Shown piece after piece: positions 23,424-35,871 of a DNA stretch of 64,000 nt. Position numbers and translations under genes: made by a program. The stretch is from contig RSEE01000034.1 in the NCBI GenBank assembly GCA_003971905.1, forward strand, positions 310,001 through 374,000, in the 5' to 3' direction. Each line of letters starts with the position of its first letter. The first letter of the stretch is position 1. The stretch is from Moniliella sp. 'wahieum'. Lineage: Eukaryota > Basidiomycota > Moniliellomycetes > Moniliellales > Moniliellaceae. Under the pieces are notes generated by a model. That model ran no database searches and was not told the origin of the DNA. It saw only the letters and a list, made by a program, of their open reading frames with translations.

Positions 23424-26400
23424 GGCGGAGAGGGAGGGGGGAGACGGAGGAAGAAGAAGGCGAGGCAGGGGGCGGGAAGGCAAGCGAGCAGGACAAGAGA
23501 AGACAGAAGACAGAAGACAGAAGTGCGCACACGACAGAAGTGAAGACGACGTGAACGTCCCAGTCGATTTGCCGTCGCCCGTCGGCTTGCGTCTGGGCGG
23601 ACAGCAGCGCTCAACCTGAACGAACCGTCGCCGCGCGCGCCTGGCCTGCTCTTTGAAACATTCACACCCGCCGCGGCACCATGTGCCCGTGGGGCAGCCG
23701 AGCGGAAGGCAGCAGCGTCGTCGGCCAGCATTCCGCCCACCCCCCCTTTGCCTTGGTATTTGAATCCTCTGGCAGAGGGCGCCCCCTACTCCCACCAAAA
23801 GACTCAAAGGACGTGAAAGAAACCAGGTCCAGCCCCCTTCGCAAGGAATCTGTCGGGATCAGACTCACTTGATCACGTTCGTCGTCACCAAGTTGTCTGC
23901 CCCCCTTGATTTATTCTAGACCCTATTTTCCCCCTTTGGATTGTGCTCCCTCTTTCCCTCCATGTGATTTAGCTCGTATGTTCTCTTCTTCTCCGAGCAT
24001 ATACCTCGCTTCCTTTCCATTCGATGAATTTGATCCTTTTCCTTTATCCCACCCCTCTCCATCTCCTGTCAGAATCTGTAAGCATCCTAACCCACTCATA
24101 TGGAGGACCTCCTTGAGTCCACGGGCATATATATTGTCCACAAGAAGAAAAAAAAGAGAGACGCAGAGGGGTCCACAGCTGGAGATACAAAAAAATGTCA
24201 GATCGATCGATCAGGAAGGCATAGTCGGATTAGAACAAGCCCATTATACGTGGAGAGCAAATCTAAGATGGAAGGATGGTGCTCTCAAATCTCATGCTCT
24301 CAGATCTCATCGCTATATAATCAGAGAGCTCACCAACGCAAACGTACAACAAGTTTTTCCCCTTTTTTCTTGGGCGTATAATGGAGAACGAACGATGGCT
24401 GGGTGGTTGGGGGGAGGGGTAAAAGGAGAGACAACAACGACGACCCAAAAGACATTGCGGGTATGTGTGCATCAAACAGTCTGCAGGCAACTCGGATCCG
24501 ACAGAGCCAAAAGGGGTCTCACGGGCACCATGGGGGCACCCAGCATGTGGTCGTGATGAGCAAGTGAGGGGTCAAGCAGGCCCGTGGTTTGTGGTGGCAG
24601 GGCATTCGCATTCGGTCCAGATACCATGCCGCAACCAATCTGGGAGTCGGCCAGTGGAACGGGGGGTGGTACCCCCCATGGATGAGAAGGGAACATCACG
24701 CCTCTTCTCTTTCAGGGTCCAATGGTCCCTAGGAGAAAAGAAGGCCAAGATCTCCATAGTGATGCTCTTCCTGCTCTTCTACACCCACATGGTCCCCGGT
24801 CGGCTGTCCCCGGAAAGCATACCGTCCCTCTTTTCCCCCGCCTTCTCCTTCCTCGTGAAAGAGGGGGGAAACTTCGTTCGCAGGTCCAGGCAGTGGTAGG
24901 GCCGATCCCAACGCGGACCCGATGGCGGTGCGCTCAGGGTAATTGACTGAATCCTTGCAGGTGATTCCCCCGGGCGGACGAAGTGTGACCAAGGAAATGC
25001 ATGGTCTCCGAGGGGGGAAGTAGGAGGCCCTCCTACGTGAGGAGAAGTGATAGGAAAGCGAGCCAGCGACGAAGAGAGGTATACACACACGTCCGTCCTC
25101 CCGCCGACAAAGAGAGCAGGGTTCCATCCTGGGGGCACTTGACCTTGCGTTTGCGGCACATCAATCACCCATTCCGAGTGCGCTTGTACTTGTGCTTTCG
25201 CCTTGTCTGCGTCTTTGCCCTCCTGTATTTCTGTGCTGAGGGAGATGAGAGAGGGGCAGGATCAAGCCGTACAATGGGAGGGGAAGGGGAGGGGAGAATA
25301 GGGCCATCCTTTCCCTGGCCGTTGGCAAAGAGGAGAATGATCCTGTATTAGCCCGTTCTCACCGGGAAGCACCGTGCTTCCCGACGCTCCACACGGAATG
25401 TGAGGTGAGGAGGCCCAGAATTCAATTGGGTTCGGGAGAGGTCTGAAACCGAAGGGGGGGGGGCATAGAGCCAAAGGTCTTACATTCGTCCAGGAGGGAA
25501 GCACGGTCCTCTTGTCGTGTTGACCAGAGTGGGAATGCAGGTGGCTCATTGCCAGCAGAGGATCATATCCGCAGACGAAGGCTCTGACGCAGGGAGAGCG
25601 GAGAAAGTGATAAAAGGCCTACATCTTCTTCGTATTCCGAGGGGTGCGAGGGCGAAGAGAGTGGAAAGGAGGGGGAGGCTGTACCTCCTCCCGTCGCTGA
25701 GTCTATCATCACTGGGATAGAGCTAGTGCGAAGTGTGTCCCAAGACTGTCGCACGTGGGTGCCCGAAAGCTCCCCAAGCCCTTCCTACCAGAGAAGAACG
25801 AGAAGGACCGAGAGATCAGCTTACTGGCTCATGGCCACCTTGTGCCGCGCTCTGGCTGAAGTGATGGGATGGGGAAAAGGGGGGGGGGAGAGAGATGGAA
25901 TAGTGATGGGAGACGCACCGTTGTGGCAATACCAGGGCGGCGACTGGCCCCATCTTGAAGTGGTACAGTGGGGAACATTGTTTGCTTAGACGAGGGGGCA
26001 GCGGGAGGGAGGTGCCCCATGGGTGCGTGGCTGGTGGCGTCAGGCGCAAGGACCAGGGAAGATGAGAAACGTGAATGGGGTGTGTGGCACGGCGAATTCA
26101 TGGTATGTGGACCCGATGATGAAGGGATGGGTGGCAGGAAGAAAGAGGGAGGGCGAGAAATGGGAGAAGAAGAATAAAAACTGATATATAGGCTCGCTGG
26201 TTCAGTGGGTGGGGAGGGAGGGGGGGGAGAGAAAATCGTAGGGGGAGCGTAGACGCACATGCATGGGCCGAGCGCACACAGGCGGGGGGCTATATACGCT
26301 GTATATCGACTTGTAGATGAATACAGGCGTCTTACATATACGCCAGAAGCTTCACAAAAGCTCTATACCATTTTGAGACAGTAGCAATGGGTGTGTACAG

Positions 26401-27310
26401 AATATAGCGGGTGGCCGGTGCAGACGTGAGAGGTCTGAGAGAACAGGCTGGATGTATATAGATAGGGTGCTCCCGGGCCATGTGGGGCTGTCGGGATCAC
26501 ACTTACCTATTACCTGGTTCCTGTCGTCGGGCCTCAAACCTCAGGGTGCCTGGGGTCCGACAGCTCATCGCCCATGCACAGAGCTCATCGATCGTCACAG
26601 CAGGGTATGTGCGTTATCGACACACCGTCATAGTATTTTGTTGCTACTTTGTATCCTACTGTCGTTCTTCACAATACTATATCTATCTCGCTTGAAGCTT
26701 CAAGCTTCAATCTGCTCCAGCTTTCGGTGTATACAAAGCGACAAGGGTCAACTCCAGAGCTTTGAGCGAAGCTGGGGTCTCTCGATGATATACTTTTTAT
26801 TGCTCACTGCGGATGCGCTCAACTCGGCGCTCATGCCTTCATGCAAAACCATGTTGCGGTACCGCCTTAGGGCGTCTGCATGGCGACGGGGAAAGCATGC
26901 CAGGGTTGTGGTCCCTACTATACAAGACTGCTGTCAGTGTCCAGCAGAGAGCGCTCAGTCTCAGTAGTACTGAGACTACACGCCCTCAGCTGCCCCACTG
27001 AACAAGGAAAGGGGAGAAGACAAGACAGGAGAATGGTGTACACAGAGCAACGGTGGTGGCGGTGGCGGTGGCGGCGGCGGTGGCGGCCGTGACGATGGAG
27101 GTGGCGGTGACTGCTGCGTCTAGCTGCTGGTTGTGGGCACACAGCTGCCATGACTCCTTGTTCGGAAACCGACCTGGCTCTCGATGTGGCAAAAAAGCGG
27201 GGGGAGGGGCTAAATTTGAATACGAATCTGAGATCTGTATGATCGGAGTTGTGCTGCGTTGGAACTGTGTCTGAACACGAAGGCGGCTTTGGTTTGAGTT
27301 TGACACCAAC

Positions 27311-27427
27311 AACCCAACGTTCAAAGCCCAACGTGCAACGCCCAACGTCCAACGCCCAACATCCAGCGTCCAACATCTATAACGTCCAAAACGTTGTCCA
27401 ACGCCCAAATTCTAACGCCAAACGTCT
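27311..27427. repeat. Degenerate CCAACGT/CCAACGC tandem array
   Basis: Around a dozen loosely spaced copies of the word CCAACG(T/C) with a period of roughly 8-10 bases and many substitutions, suggesting an old or slowly homogenised tandem array. Confidence 0.65.
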
Positions 27428-27852
27428 GAGACATGTAAGATCTACTAACACACAACCCCGCTCCCTCCTCTCACCTTTCCCTGTGCGGAGCACAGCGTCA
27501 CTTACATAGACACACTGTGCCCCATCTCAGCAATCCCGAAACCATCATGCATTCCGCACTTGGTCGATGCTACCCTCTCTCTCCCGCAAGCCCGACAAAC
27601 GGAGGGACACCCTCTTCTCTTCCGCCCTCTATCAAAAGCCTATTGTATAAGAGGAGAATAACAGACGGAAAGCATCACGCTTGGGCGGTCCCGATTGAGT
27701 ATGAATATCGACGAGATGTATTTAACCTTGCAGCGGATGAGCCATGATCGATGAGATCTGAGTTCTGAGTTCTGAGAACGCTGAGCTACTGAGCCTCAGG
27801 CCTCAGTCAGGCTGAGCTCCTTCCATCGGCTCTCTGTTCCCGGCCTCTTGGG

Positions 27853-27900
27853 TCTCTCCCGTCTCTCCCGTCTCTCCTGTCTCTCCTGTCTCTCCCGTCT
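27853..27900. repeat. 9-bp tandem repeat TCTCTCC(C/T)G
   Basis: Five copies of a 9-base unit in a row, differing only at position 8 (C or T). A pyrimidine-only strand of this kind could adopt unusual structure; no gene association. Confidence 0.8.
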
Positions 27901-30423
27901 TACAATATATACTCACATGTCACATGCGACGCCTTCCCGAGCCGCACTCAGCCGCGGTATACGTATCCAAATGTAGCACGTTATACAACGAGAGAGGCAA
28001 CAGCTGTACACCAGTGTCCAATCAAATAAGGCGCAAAAGAGACAACTATAATAAGAGCGTGAACAGTATAGGGTTTATTAAACGGTAAACGTTACACGTC
28101 AAGAGCTTCAGTGTTGATAGTAAAGATCAGACGGAGCAGGGCTACTTAAACCACACAGGATGGCGACGACCGTCACCACCATGCAGCCGAATGAATTAAT
28201 GAGAGGAACTACACGGCATCTTTTGACGCTTGAACTCTGGAGCAGTGTTGGATATCTACCCTTCTTTCTGGTGGCACATACTGGGTCATTTGTCGGTTCC
28301 GCTTCGGTTCCGCCGTCCACACCGATGAACGGGGGTGACCGGTGAACGTTCGTTGAGCGTTGAACCTTTCCATGATAGCCACCATTGCATAACCTCGATG
28401 ACCGGCCATGACCTTGCCGTCCTCCATCAGAGGGCCCGCGCCAGTGACCGTCCAAAAACACTTCTGCGTGTGGGTTTTCGCCGCTGAATTAGGAGAGGAT
28501 TTGACGGAGAAAAATGGTTGGATACCAGTATACTCTCAGTACCTATAGTTCTGTGTATATATCTGCAGGGAAAAGAAAACGGCCAAAAGCTGTTGAACTT
28601 TTTTGTATAATTCTGGTTGGTGGTATGATGCGTGTGAGACTTCACATGGGGACGAGCATGTGCAAAAAAGTAGTTGGAAAAGAGACGGTAGGTGTCTAGG
28701 ACAGGAGCTGATCGATAAAAGTAATACGTGGAGTTCTCAGTGGTGCCCGAATACAACTCAAAAAAGTGGGGGGAAGTAAAGAGATGCAAAGTCTTCAAAC
28801 TTCAATGCCCACAGAGAGGACCTTTGTCCATTTAGTCTAAAGACAAAGCCAAATTTTGAGAGGAAGAGAGGGTGATGCAGTGTTAGTGACACCTACCGTG
28901 GGTTGGGGTAACCCGTAATGCATAATGGAGGCCCTGTCGTCTATCACATTTGGGCTGCGATATCTCCTTGGCCCCCGATCCCCCGAGTCTGGGGCAAGGT
29001 GCCACACAGCCATACGAAGACTATTAGTGTACGCCGAATTCTCTTACCGAGGCGAGTGAACGGAGCTGTCTGAGTAATATGCACCGGCCTCCACTTTCTC
29101 AAAAGGCGAGCAACTGAGCCGTAGACATCGGGTTTTGGATCCCTTCCACATCGGCATCAGCAATTGCAGGTACAGGATGGGACTACCGATAGAGCCTCAG
29201 TAGTTGTACAGTGTGCCTCTTCGCAATGGGAGGCAACCGGGTTTGGGGGGAGTGTCGTCCCAACCGTCTATGGTTCCGTTCTTCCAGCTATACTATGAGG
29301 GACGGTACATCCCTCTTGTCCCTTTTACCTTTACTACGCCGTACGGCGGCTCCTCTCTGCCACACTTTCCTCGAAACCGATTCTGCCGCCTCTGCACCTA
29401 CCGTCCAACTATAGCATGCCGTATCCGGGCTAATAATGAAAAAGAGACGGTGTGGTGTGTGGGCTGGCAGAACTGGGCAGATCTTTTGATTTGGAGTGCG
29501 GTTACAGGGAGTAACAGGAGGTGTACTGGATGAGAGGGCTTCGGTGGTACTAACAGCTAGCATGTCGAGAGTTATTGATATGGCGGAGCGGGGGTATGAT
29601 ATATGATGGCCAAGGGAACTTAACTATAGCCTGTGTACTATAGCCCTGCGGACGGTGCGTGCCCACCGCTTTTCCTTCCCCTCTCAATTGAAGTTGGTGC
29701 TCTGCCTCCCCACCATCCATCATCACTGTGTTGGGACCCGTGGTCCCGTACATACGTCAAAGCGCCCTATCATTGTTCGAACCCCTGTCTCTTCCAGGTA
29801 CACAAATTACTCGGCATCGACCTCCAGAGGTTCACCATCCCAATCCATGGGTTTTACCGGTCTTACACACTGTTCCGCTATCCACTTCCCTGATGTAATC
29901 TCTTGTTTCCCCGCTCACTGTGAGGCTGATCGACTGTCTCTCACCTCTCTTAGTAAACTGCATGGGGAGAGTGCCCAGCTCCATGGGACACAGCGCATTT
30001 CTGTGTCATGCCTATGGGAAACAAACTGGGAGATTGTAAAGCTCTAGATGAGAAGAGATGCATTGAAGAAAACATTCGAAGACTCGCAAGGGAAAAGACC
30101 GACAGAGATGTGTGCGTAAAAATAAAGCCATGCACTGGCAGAGAGACAAAATGTAGAAGACGGGTGCTCGCTATGTATACTAGTCGCTGGAGGCGTGGGA
30201 TACGCCGATCTGCGCCAGCCGTCCCAAAAGGGCCGAGTGCTGAACTATCTCCCGCAGTCGTTGTGTTGCACTGCAGCTTGCGTTGCCGTCAACAAGCAAG
30301 AAACAATGCACACAGGCGTACAGTCGCTTTTCGTCGTAACTTGGTCAAAAATAGTCGGAAGGAGGCGCTGTTTCCAACGAAATCTAAGGCCTTAGCCATA
30401 GGCCTGAGAGACGCGTGACGCGT

Positions 30424-30457
30424 GAAGCTTGAAGCTTGAAGCTTGAAGCTTGAAGCC
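30424..30457. repeat. (GAAGCTT)n heptamer repeat
   Basis: Four perfect GAAGCTT units followed by GAAGCC. The same word, tandem or single, recurs near 26697, 44562, 49961, 55862, 57846 and 58991. Confidence 0.85.
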
Positions 30458-30788
30458 TACAGAACCACGCCCCAGAAACAGAGACGCCACACTTTTCCTT
30501 TTGAGCGCTGGTTGAGAGAAAGCACCCCGTTGGAGATGGCACGTGACTTTACATTTCAACATTAGAAGTAGCTCCTACTTCAGGGTACAATAGGGTTGCG
30601 AATTTATGCCGCAGCGGAATAGTGGCTGTGTGCCCCTGTGCCTGGAGGGGGAAACAACCCCAAGCAATAGGCAGGGGGCGAGTCTTGCGCCCGCCGCCGC
30701 TGGCCCGCCTGCTTCCGACGGTCCCCTCCCAGCCTAAGCAACGGGTGCGCTCCGCTTTGTTCTGTCCACCACAGCAAGTCGAAACACC

Positions 30789-31247
30789 ATGGTCCGCAAC
30801 TCGTCCAACCCTGTGCACAAGGCCACCGTCGAGCGCTCCGGCCTCGCCTGGGGCATTGCCCGTGGCCACAAGACCGAGCGTCGTGTCGTCCCGCCCGCCC
30901 GGCCGCGATGAAGGGCCACACGTCGCAGCGCAACTTGATTGTCAAGTCGGTCATTCGCGAGGTGGCTGGCTTTGCGCCCTACGAGCGTCGCGCTATGGAG
31001 CTCCTGCGTAACTCGAAGGTACGTTTTTGCCTCGATGTCGTTCCCTCCACTCCACCCCCTCCCACTTTTACCCCTAAATGCTCTATCTTTTTTTCGTGGA
31101 TGCGGGAGTACTGACCTCGGTGTACTGGTGTAGGACAAGCGTGCGCGCAAGTTCATGAAGAAGCGTCTGGGCACCCTCAAGCGCGCCAAGGCTAAGGTTG
31201 AGGCATTGCAGAACGTGATTGCTGAACAGCGTCGTGCTGGCCACTAA
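30789..31247 (+). CDS. rpl36: 60S ribosomal protein eL36 (L36e)
   Basis: A small basic protein of the large ribosomal subunit. Recognised by [18 protein letters not shown], then [43 protein letters not shown] and NVIAEQRRA. The start context ACCATGG is ideal. Intron 31019-31133 has a GTACGT donor and GTGTAG acceptor and keeps phase. Between exon halves the frame breaks near 30908, in a GCCCGCCCGGCCGCG run: the first frame hits TGA while the downstream protein continues one base earlier, consistent with one lost base. With that base the protein is 114 residues, the normal size. Since a cell cannot lack eL36, either the base is missing from the consensus or another copy exists elsewhere. Confidence 0.93.
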
Positions 31248-31467
31248 ATGGTTTAAGCCATTTGGGGTCTGTATCTACTACGGAACCGCTTTAGTAGGCG
31301 CGCTGTGCCTCGTTATGCTCTTGTGCCTGTGCTCGCCATGTGCTCAAGCTCACCCAAAAACCTCATGGAATTCGATGAGGATCCCTGCCGTTTTGGTGCT
31401 GTAGGCTCTACGCCTCCATTTAGGCCGGCGGGAATAGAGGAAACTTCAAAGAGAACAACGCAAAGCG

Positions 31468-32763
31468 TTAAGTCTTGGCCAGGTTTTCGACAGTAGTAGT
31501 AGTGGTGTTACTAAGGGTGTTGGATGCGGGCTCGACAGGGGGCAGTGGGCTGGCAGGTTTGCCAGCGTTGCAGGTGGACATTTCAGGAGCGAGAAGCTAC
31601 GCCAGGGACAACAATCAGTGTTCATCCCCAAATCCATACAATTGATACACCAAGGAGTGGAAGAGGAACGTACTGTGGCAGAAGGAGATGGGATCGGCTT
31701 CGGCTTGAGTGACAGTCGTTGACTTGGGTCCGGCGAACCGATACTGTCAGGGTTCTCCTTCAACGGACTAGGATGGAACGGTGCAAGGGTAACGAGCTTT
31801 GTGCGCAGCGCTTCGTTCGCGTTCGGATTAGGTTGCAGAGGGAGACTTTGTGCCGCAAGGTCAGATTGGAATGCGGGACTAAGCGCGGTAGGAAGGGTAG
31901 TGCCCAACGCCGGCGCCCCAAGATGGGACGGTGGGGAGGTGACGGGATGGACTTGAACACACATAGTTAGATCTCCTCCCGTAGAAAGGGAAGTTGGCCT
32001 ACCTTTCTCTTGCGTGCTTGAGCTGTGCTGCCACTTCGCTTGGCTTTCATCAAATGACCATCTGGGGCACGTTTGCGCTTGCGCGTTTCGAGGGCGGATT
32101 GGACACGCGAGGTGTACACAAGAGGAGGGCGGGCTGCGCCAGCTGATGGCGACAGTGATTTCTGTTTCGATGAACAGGTCTCCTTTGCCGATGCGACAGT
32201 CCCATTCGATAGACCAAGGCACTTGGCCAAATGAACCGAATAGCGGTTACTACCCACTTGGCGGGAGCACACAACACATGCCAACAATGGTTTTGCGCAT
32301 ACACATCCGCTTTGCCAAGTGTGGTAGATGCATTGCTGTTGCTGTTGCTGTTGCTCGTGGTAGGGGCAGTGGGAATAGTGGTGCTACTGGGGTCCACACT
32401 AGTTGGGGACCTAAGTGTCTCTTCGCCGGAAAGTGATAGAGGAAGGGCTGGTTCCCCTGTACGCACACCAGAGGGGAGGGCGGCGACCGATCTGACTTGG
32501 CGGGTGCGATGGCAGTTGGGCCGGGGGGGTGGGCAGAGCGTAGGAGGAAGCGGCACATAGCTTGCCACATATGGGACAGCCGAATCCTGGAACCCCTTGC
32601 TCAGGGGTGGAGGAGACAGCAGAGATGGGAAGGGGTGTCTCCGCTTGGCGGTCAACCGCCATTGGACAAGAGTGTCTACAACCATGTCACGCACTAGGGC
32701 GGTATAAAGCCTGGTGGTGAGCGTTTTGAACGACTTATCGCGCTCCAGCTCCAGGTCGGACAT
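31468..32763 (-). CDS. sgf11: SAGA-associated factor Sgf11 (deubiquitinase module zinc-finger subunit)
   Basis: Partner of Ubp8 and Sus1 in the SAGA histone H2B deubiquitinase module. The N-terminal helix is recognisable (LTTRLYTALVRDMVVDTLVQW, in part), as is the zinc finger CVVCSRQVGSNRYSVHLAKC with C-x2-C...H-x3-C spacing and a following LGLSNG. A Ser/Thr/Asn-rich linker of about 130 residues separates them, longer than in yeast. After the finger come KRKRAP-type basic clusters and a Pro/Ser-rich tail. Intron 31597-31673 is clean and leads to a last exon ending VENLAKT. The frame changes by one base just before the finger (about 32305, in CAAAACC) and around a probable intron near 31990. 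The start at 32763 was chosen because it lies just ahead of the helix; upstream in-frame codons exist. Confidence 0.78.
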
Positions 32764-35736
32764 GATGAGCGACGAGGGGACAGGTACGAGTAGGTTCCCG
32801 GTAGAGGGGCAAAGTTGTTGGTGGCGAAGATGTTTGATCAGACTGTAGGCTGTCATGGAATCAGTCCTCAGGGAGATGGTATGGGGCGCGGCTGGTCTGC
32901 TTGTTTTTTGGTTGCGGTGGGGCAAGCAGGGAGGGTCTAGGACTAAGTGGCGTTCAAGGGGTTCAACGTTCAACGTTCAAGTGAACGCTGATTTCAACGT
33001 TCAACGTTGTATTAGCGCTTAGGCGCTTAGGATGGGTACATTACGTGCAGTCATGCTAATAGCATCAGTGTGTATTATGTCTTTCGCACTTTGCAGCAAA
33101 GCATTTCTCGGCCAAAACTTCTAATAGAACCTCCACAGATGAGAGAGCTTGCATATGAAAAGAAGCGATCAGCCTGCACCATAACAGAATTCTACAATCT
33201 TATCGGATGTCAGCACCATCCCGCAAAAGTGCCTGTGGTATACTGTTGACAAAACAGATCTCAATAACATCTTTTTCGAAACCGTAGTCTCAGCTGTTCG
33301 ACTCTCCACTAGAGGTGATGAAGAGATTCATCTCCTGCAATACTATCATATTCTCTCTCTTGAGGCCCGCCCCTTCGTGTATGGTTTTACGGGTATACAT
33401 GCCCCTGGACACGCCCAATCAGATTCGCGTACTACGGTATATATATATGTTCAATGACATCTGCTTCAAGCTGAGCTGTCAGGGCAAAACCAAGCAGATG
33501 TACAGATCAGACAAGGCCGAGATGACCCTCTGATTTGGGTGGCTGCCTGCTTTTAAAGTCTGCTCAGACTCTCTTCCGAGAAGGAGGTTAGGCCCTGCTT
33601 ATTATGTACCACGTGAAGAGAGCACAGGACGGGTATCAACTATAGAAAGAGGATTGTGAGTGAGTATATGTGAGAGTTTTCGCAAAGAGGTATATAACCA
33701 GTCAAGAGTAAAACTCAGCTCGTACTTTCATGGGCGCTATAATATGTGGTGCACAGTCCTGGATACCAGCAGGGCCTATATACGGCCCGTCTGATGGGGC
33801 TTCGCAAAAGCCTGTCCACGAGCTGATATGGCGACGGTACACAGTCATTGCTCTCCCCTGGTCCACCTGTCATGGACTCCTTATCCCGCTCGTTATCGTT
33901 CTATCGTCCACGCTGGCCACCGTTTCATGGTTCACAAGAGACCATCGCTCCCACGCACATTATAGGTTATTAGCGTTCCATCATTTTCCCCATGGCGTAC
34001 TACACTGTTCTGTAGTCATTAGTCGCAGGGAAGCATGAAGAGCTCATATGCCACCCAGAGGATCTGGGAGAGGGAGGCCGGGAGGAGTGATATATATGGG
34101 TGGTTTGCATCGTGGGCGGCCGCGGAGAACACACGAACACCTTGTAATTATCCTTCCTCGGCAGTCTTGAACCCACATTTTCTGGGCAGAATACGCGAGG
34201 TTGCCTGCTTCGCTTGCCCTCCTGACCCACCCGGAAGCCCTCGCTCGGAGCTTCGCCGTCGCCACGCCACAACGCTGAGCATCTTTCAGCCATCCCTCAA
34301 CTCATCATGGCTGTCACCACCGCCACGCCTTTTTTCGACAGTCACACTTTGTTGGTCTTCCGTAACGACTTGCCCCAGGCCGCATTCTGCTCTTCTTCCT
34401 TTTTCCAGATACAGAGGGTGCCAAGGGGGGACGTACGACATGCCACCCACATATGTTCACAGAAGCACGAAGCACTTCTCTTCATCCTGTTTTGGCTTAG
34501 CGCTGACATGAGCGCTGATGTGAGCTCTGAGAGTGGCGCATCTCTCACTGTTTCTATCCAGAGAGCTTGACCCCGCGTGTGGCGTTTATTTAAAAAGCCT
34601 GTAATAAGACAGCTCTCCGAATGTCTGATGATCGATGAAGCTTGACGAGAAAGAAGCATGTGAGACGTGTTGATTTGCTGGCTGCGCACTGGGGCTGCGG
34701 TCGGAGATTTTAGATGCGAGAATACTGTTACGATGAAACGAGACAGAACCAATGAATGAAGGGATGCCGGTGATGCATGATACGTGTTCCTACTATATAG
34801 TAGGGTGGTGCAACTACTACATAAAGGTCATGCAGTTCTGGCCGGGACTGCGCAAATACTGAGGGCCACTGAGGGCGGCGTGGGGTGTGGGGCCGACATT
34901 GATCGACGCGTGTTTGGATCAACACAAGAACCCACAACGAACGTTACCCCCACCAAAAGCCTCGATGCGTGACTGTCAGTGTAAACAAATGTCAACTGTG
35001 ATGCTGTGAGGAAAGAAACACACGGCGGAACGCGGAACAACTCTTGTGGCCAAAAAACTTATCCGTGAAGCTGAACGACTTGCACACATGCACGACATTT
35101 TGGTCATTCTCCCTCCCAATGTCGGACGAGAAGAAAAGGGAGGCAGGTTACCGGTTACCGGTTACTAGCTTTACTCGCTTTGGACCTGCCAGGTCGCTCG
35201 TGGCTTTGTGATTTCTTCGTGGCCAGGCTGCTCTCATGCATGATGCATGATGATCATGCTGTTAAAATTTCCGGCGGCAGTGCGCCCATGCAGGCTGCTG
35301 CAATGATTTCGATAGATCGATGATTGGTGATCGATGATCGATGAGGCGCAGGCGATGCGGACAGTCGCTTGGTGCTGCCGGGGCATCACACATCGCTGGT
35401 CGCTGCCTGTGGCTCTGCGCAGATGGGCCCAGAATGCACACTGCGCTTGGCTGGGCAGTCGGCCTAGCCAGGCAGCGGCCTCCTGCCTGGCCAGTCTGGC
35501 GCCAGAATCAGATGCTCGATCGCCCACATCAGTCACCCGCATCACACATCCCCATCACACGCCACACCAGCATATGGCCAGTCACGCGTCACGCGTCAGT
35601 GGTACTGCTCGCTGCCTCCAGCGATCTGCGTGGTAAGGCCGGTGAGGCCGGTGAGGTGAGGCTCATCGCTGAGCCTGAGCCAACACTCAGCCTCGGGCTG
35701 GGCCGCAGGTGTGGATGGTTGGTTGTTAGCAAAAGG
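32764..35736. other. 3-kb gene-poor region
   Basis: No gene assigned. The 32945-33010 section contains six AACGTT words in two clusters. A 72-codon frame at 33315-33533, and the overlapping open stretch 33235-33450 without a good start, look faintly protein-like but match no family I know. At 34308 an ATG in good context (TCATCATGGCTGTCACC) follows a pyrimidine-rich leader, but the frame has no recognisable content. GGTTACC repeats lie at 35146-35165 and ATGCATGAT/ATCGATGATC words at 35236-35345. Confidence 0.45.
35146..35165. repeat. (GGTTACC)n short tandem
   Basis: Nearly three units of GGTTACC. Related one-to-three-unit blocks occur near 46541, 50158, 50200, 60017 and 61028, all outside genes. 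Confidence 0.75.
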
Positions 35737-35743
35737 TATATAA
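35737..35743 (+). promoter_or_regulatory. Candidate TATA box of the Ykt6-like gene
   Basis: TATATAA lies about 130 bp before the proposed start codon and is followed by a CT-rich leader, a normal fungal promoter arrangement. Confidence 0.6.
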
Positions 35744-35871
35744 ACAGACGCCAGTACCGTCGCCTCGTTCCTTTCTCCCTACTTCCTGTCGCCGCCACAA
35801 CACCACCACTACCACTACCACCCGCTTCCATCAGCACGTGCGACGACCCCTCCTTTCTCTCGGCCCCCATC

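Larger units (their letters stand above)
23424..30788. other. 7.3-kb gene-poor region
   Basis: I find no gene here. The longest open frames (for example 23906-24556, 26452-26967 and 28108-28461 on either strand) lack domains, codon bias and splice context. The first 300 bases probably include the hydrolase promoter. The rest is more AT-rich than the gene blocks, with G-runs of seven to nine bases (25457, 25879, 26220), a TGG/CGG triplet tract at 27050-27090, a degenerate CCAACG array and a 9-bp CT-rich array (separate entries). It also holds AAGCTT-based words at 26695 and 30424. I searched by eye for tRNA B-box sequence and saw no convincing tRNA. Confidence 0.5.

Noticed and set aside
22912-23619. 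Long plus-strand Gly/Arg-rich frame
   Set aside because: It is the antisense of the hydrolase gene's low-complexity N-terminal region.
26452-26967. 171-codon open frame
   Set aside because: Contains AAGCTT palindromic words and has no coding character.
28108-28461. 117-codon minus-strand frame with a hydrophobic C-terminus
   Set aside because: No recognisable motif in any of its three frames; not enough to call a gene or an element.
29760-29790. GTTCGAACCCC resembling a tRNA B-box
   Set aside because: The conserved C61 equivalent and any A-box or acceptor stem at the right distance are missing.
35146-35165. GGTTACC repeats as telomere sequence
   Set aside because: Fungal telomeres are usually TTAGGG-like, blocks are only one to three units and lie inside the chromosome.
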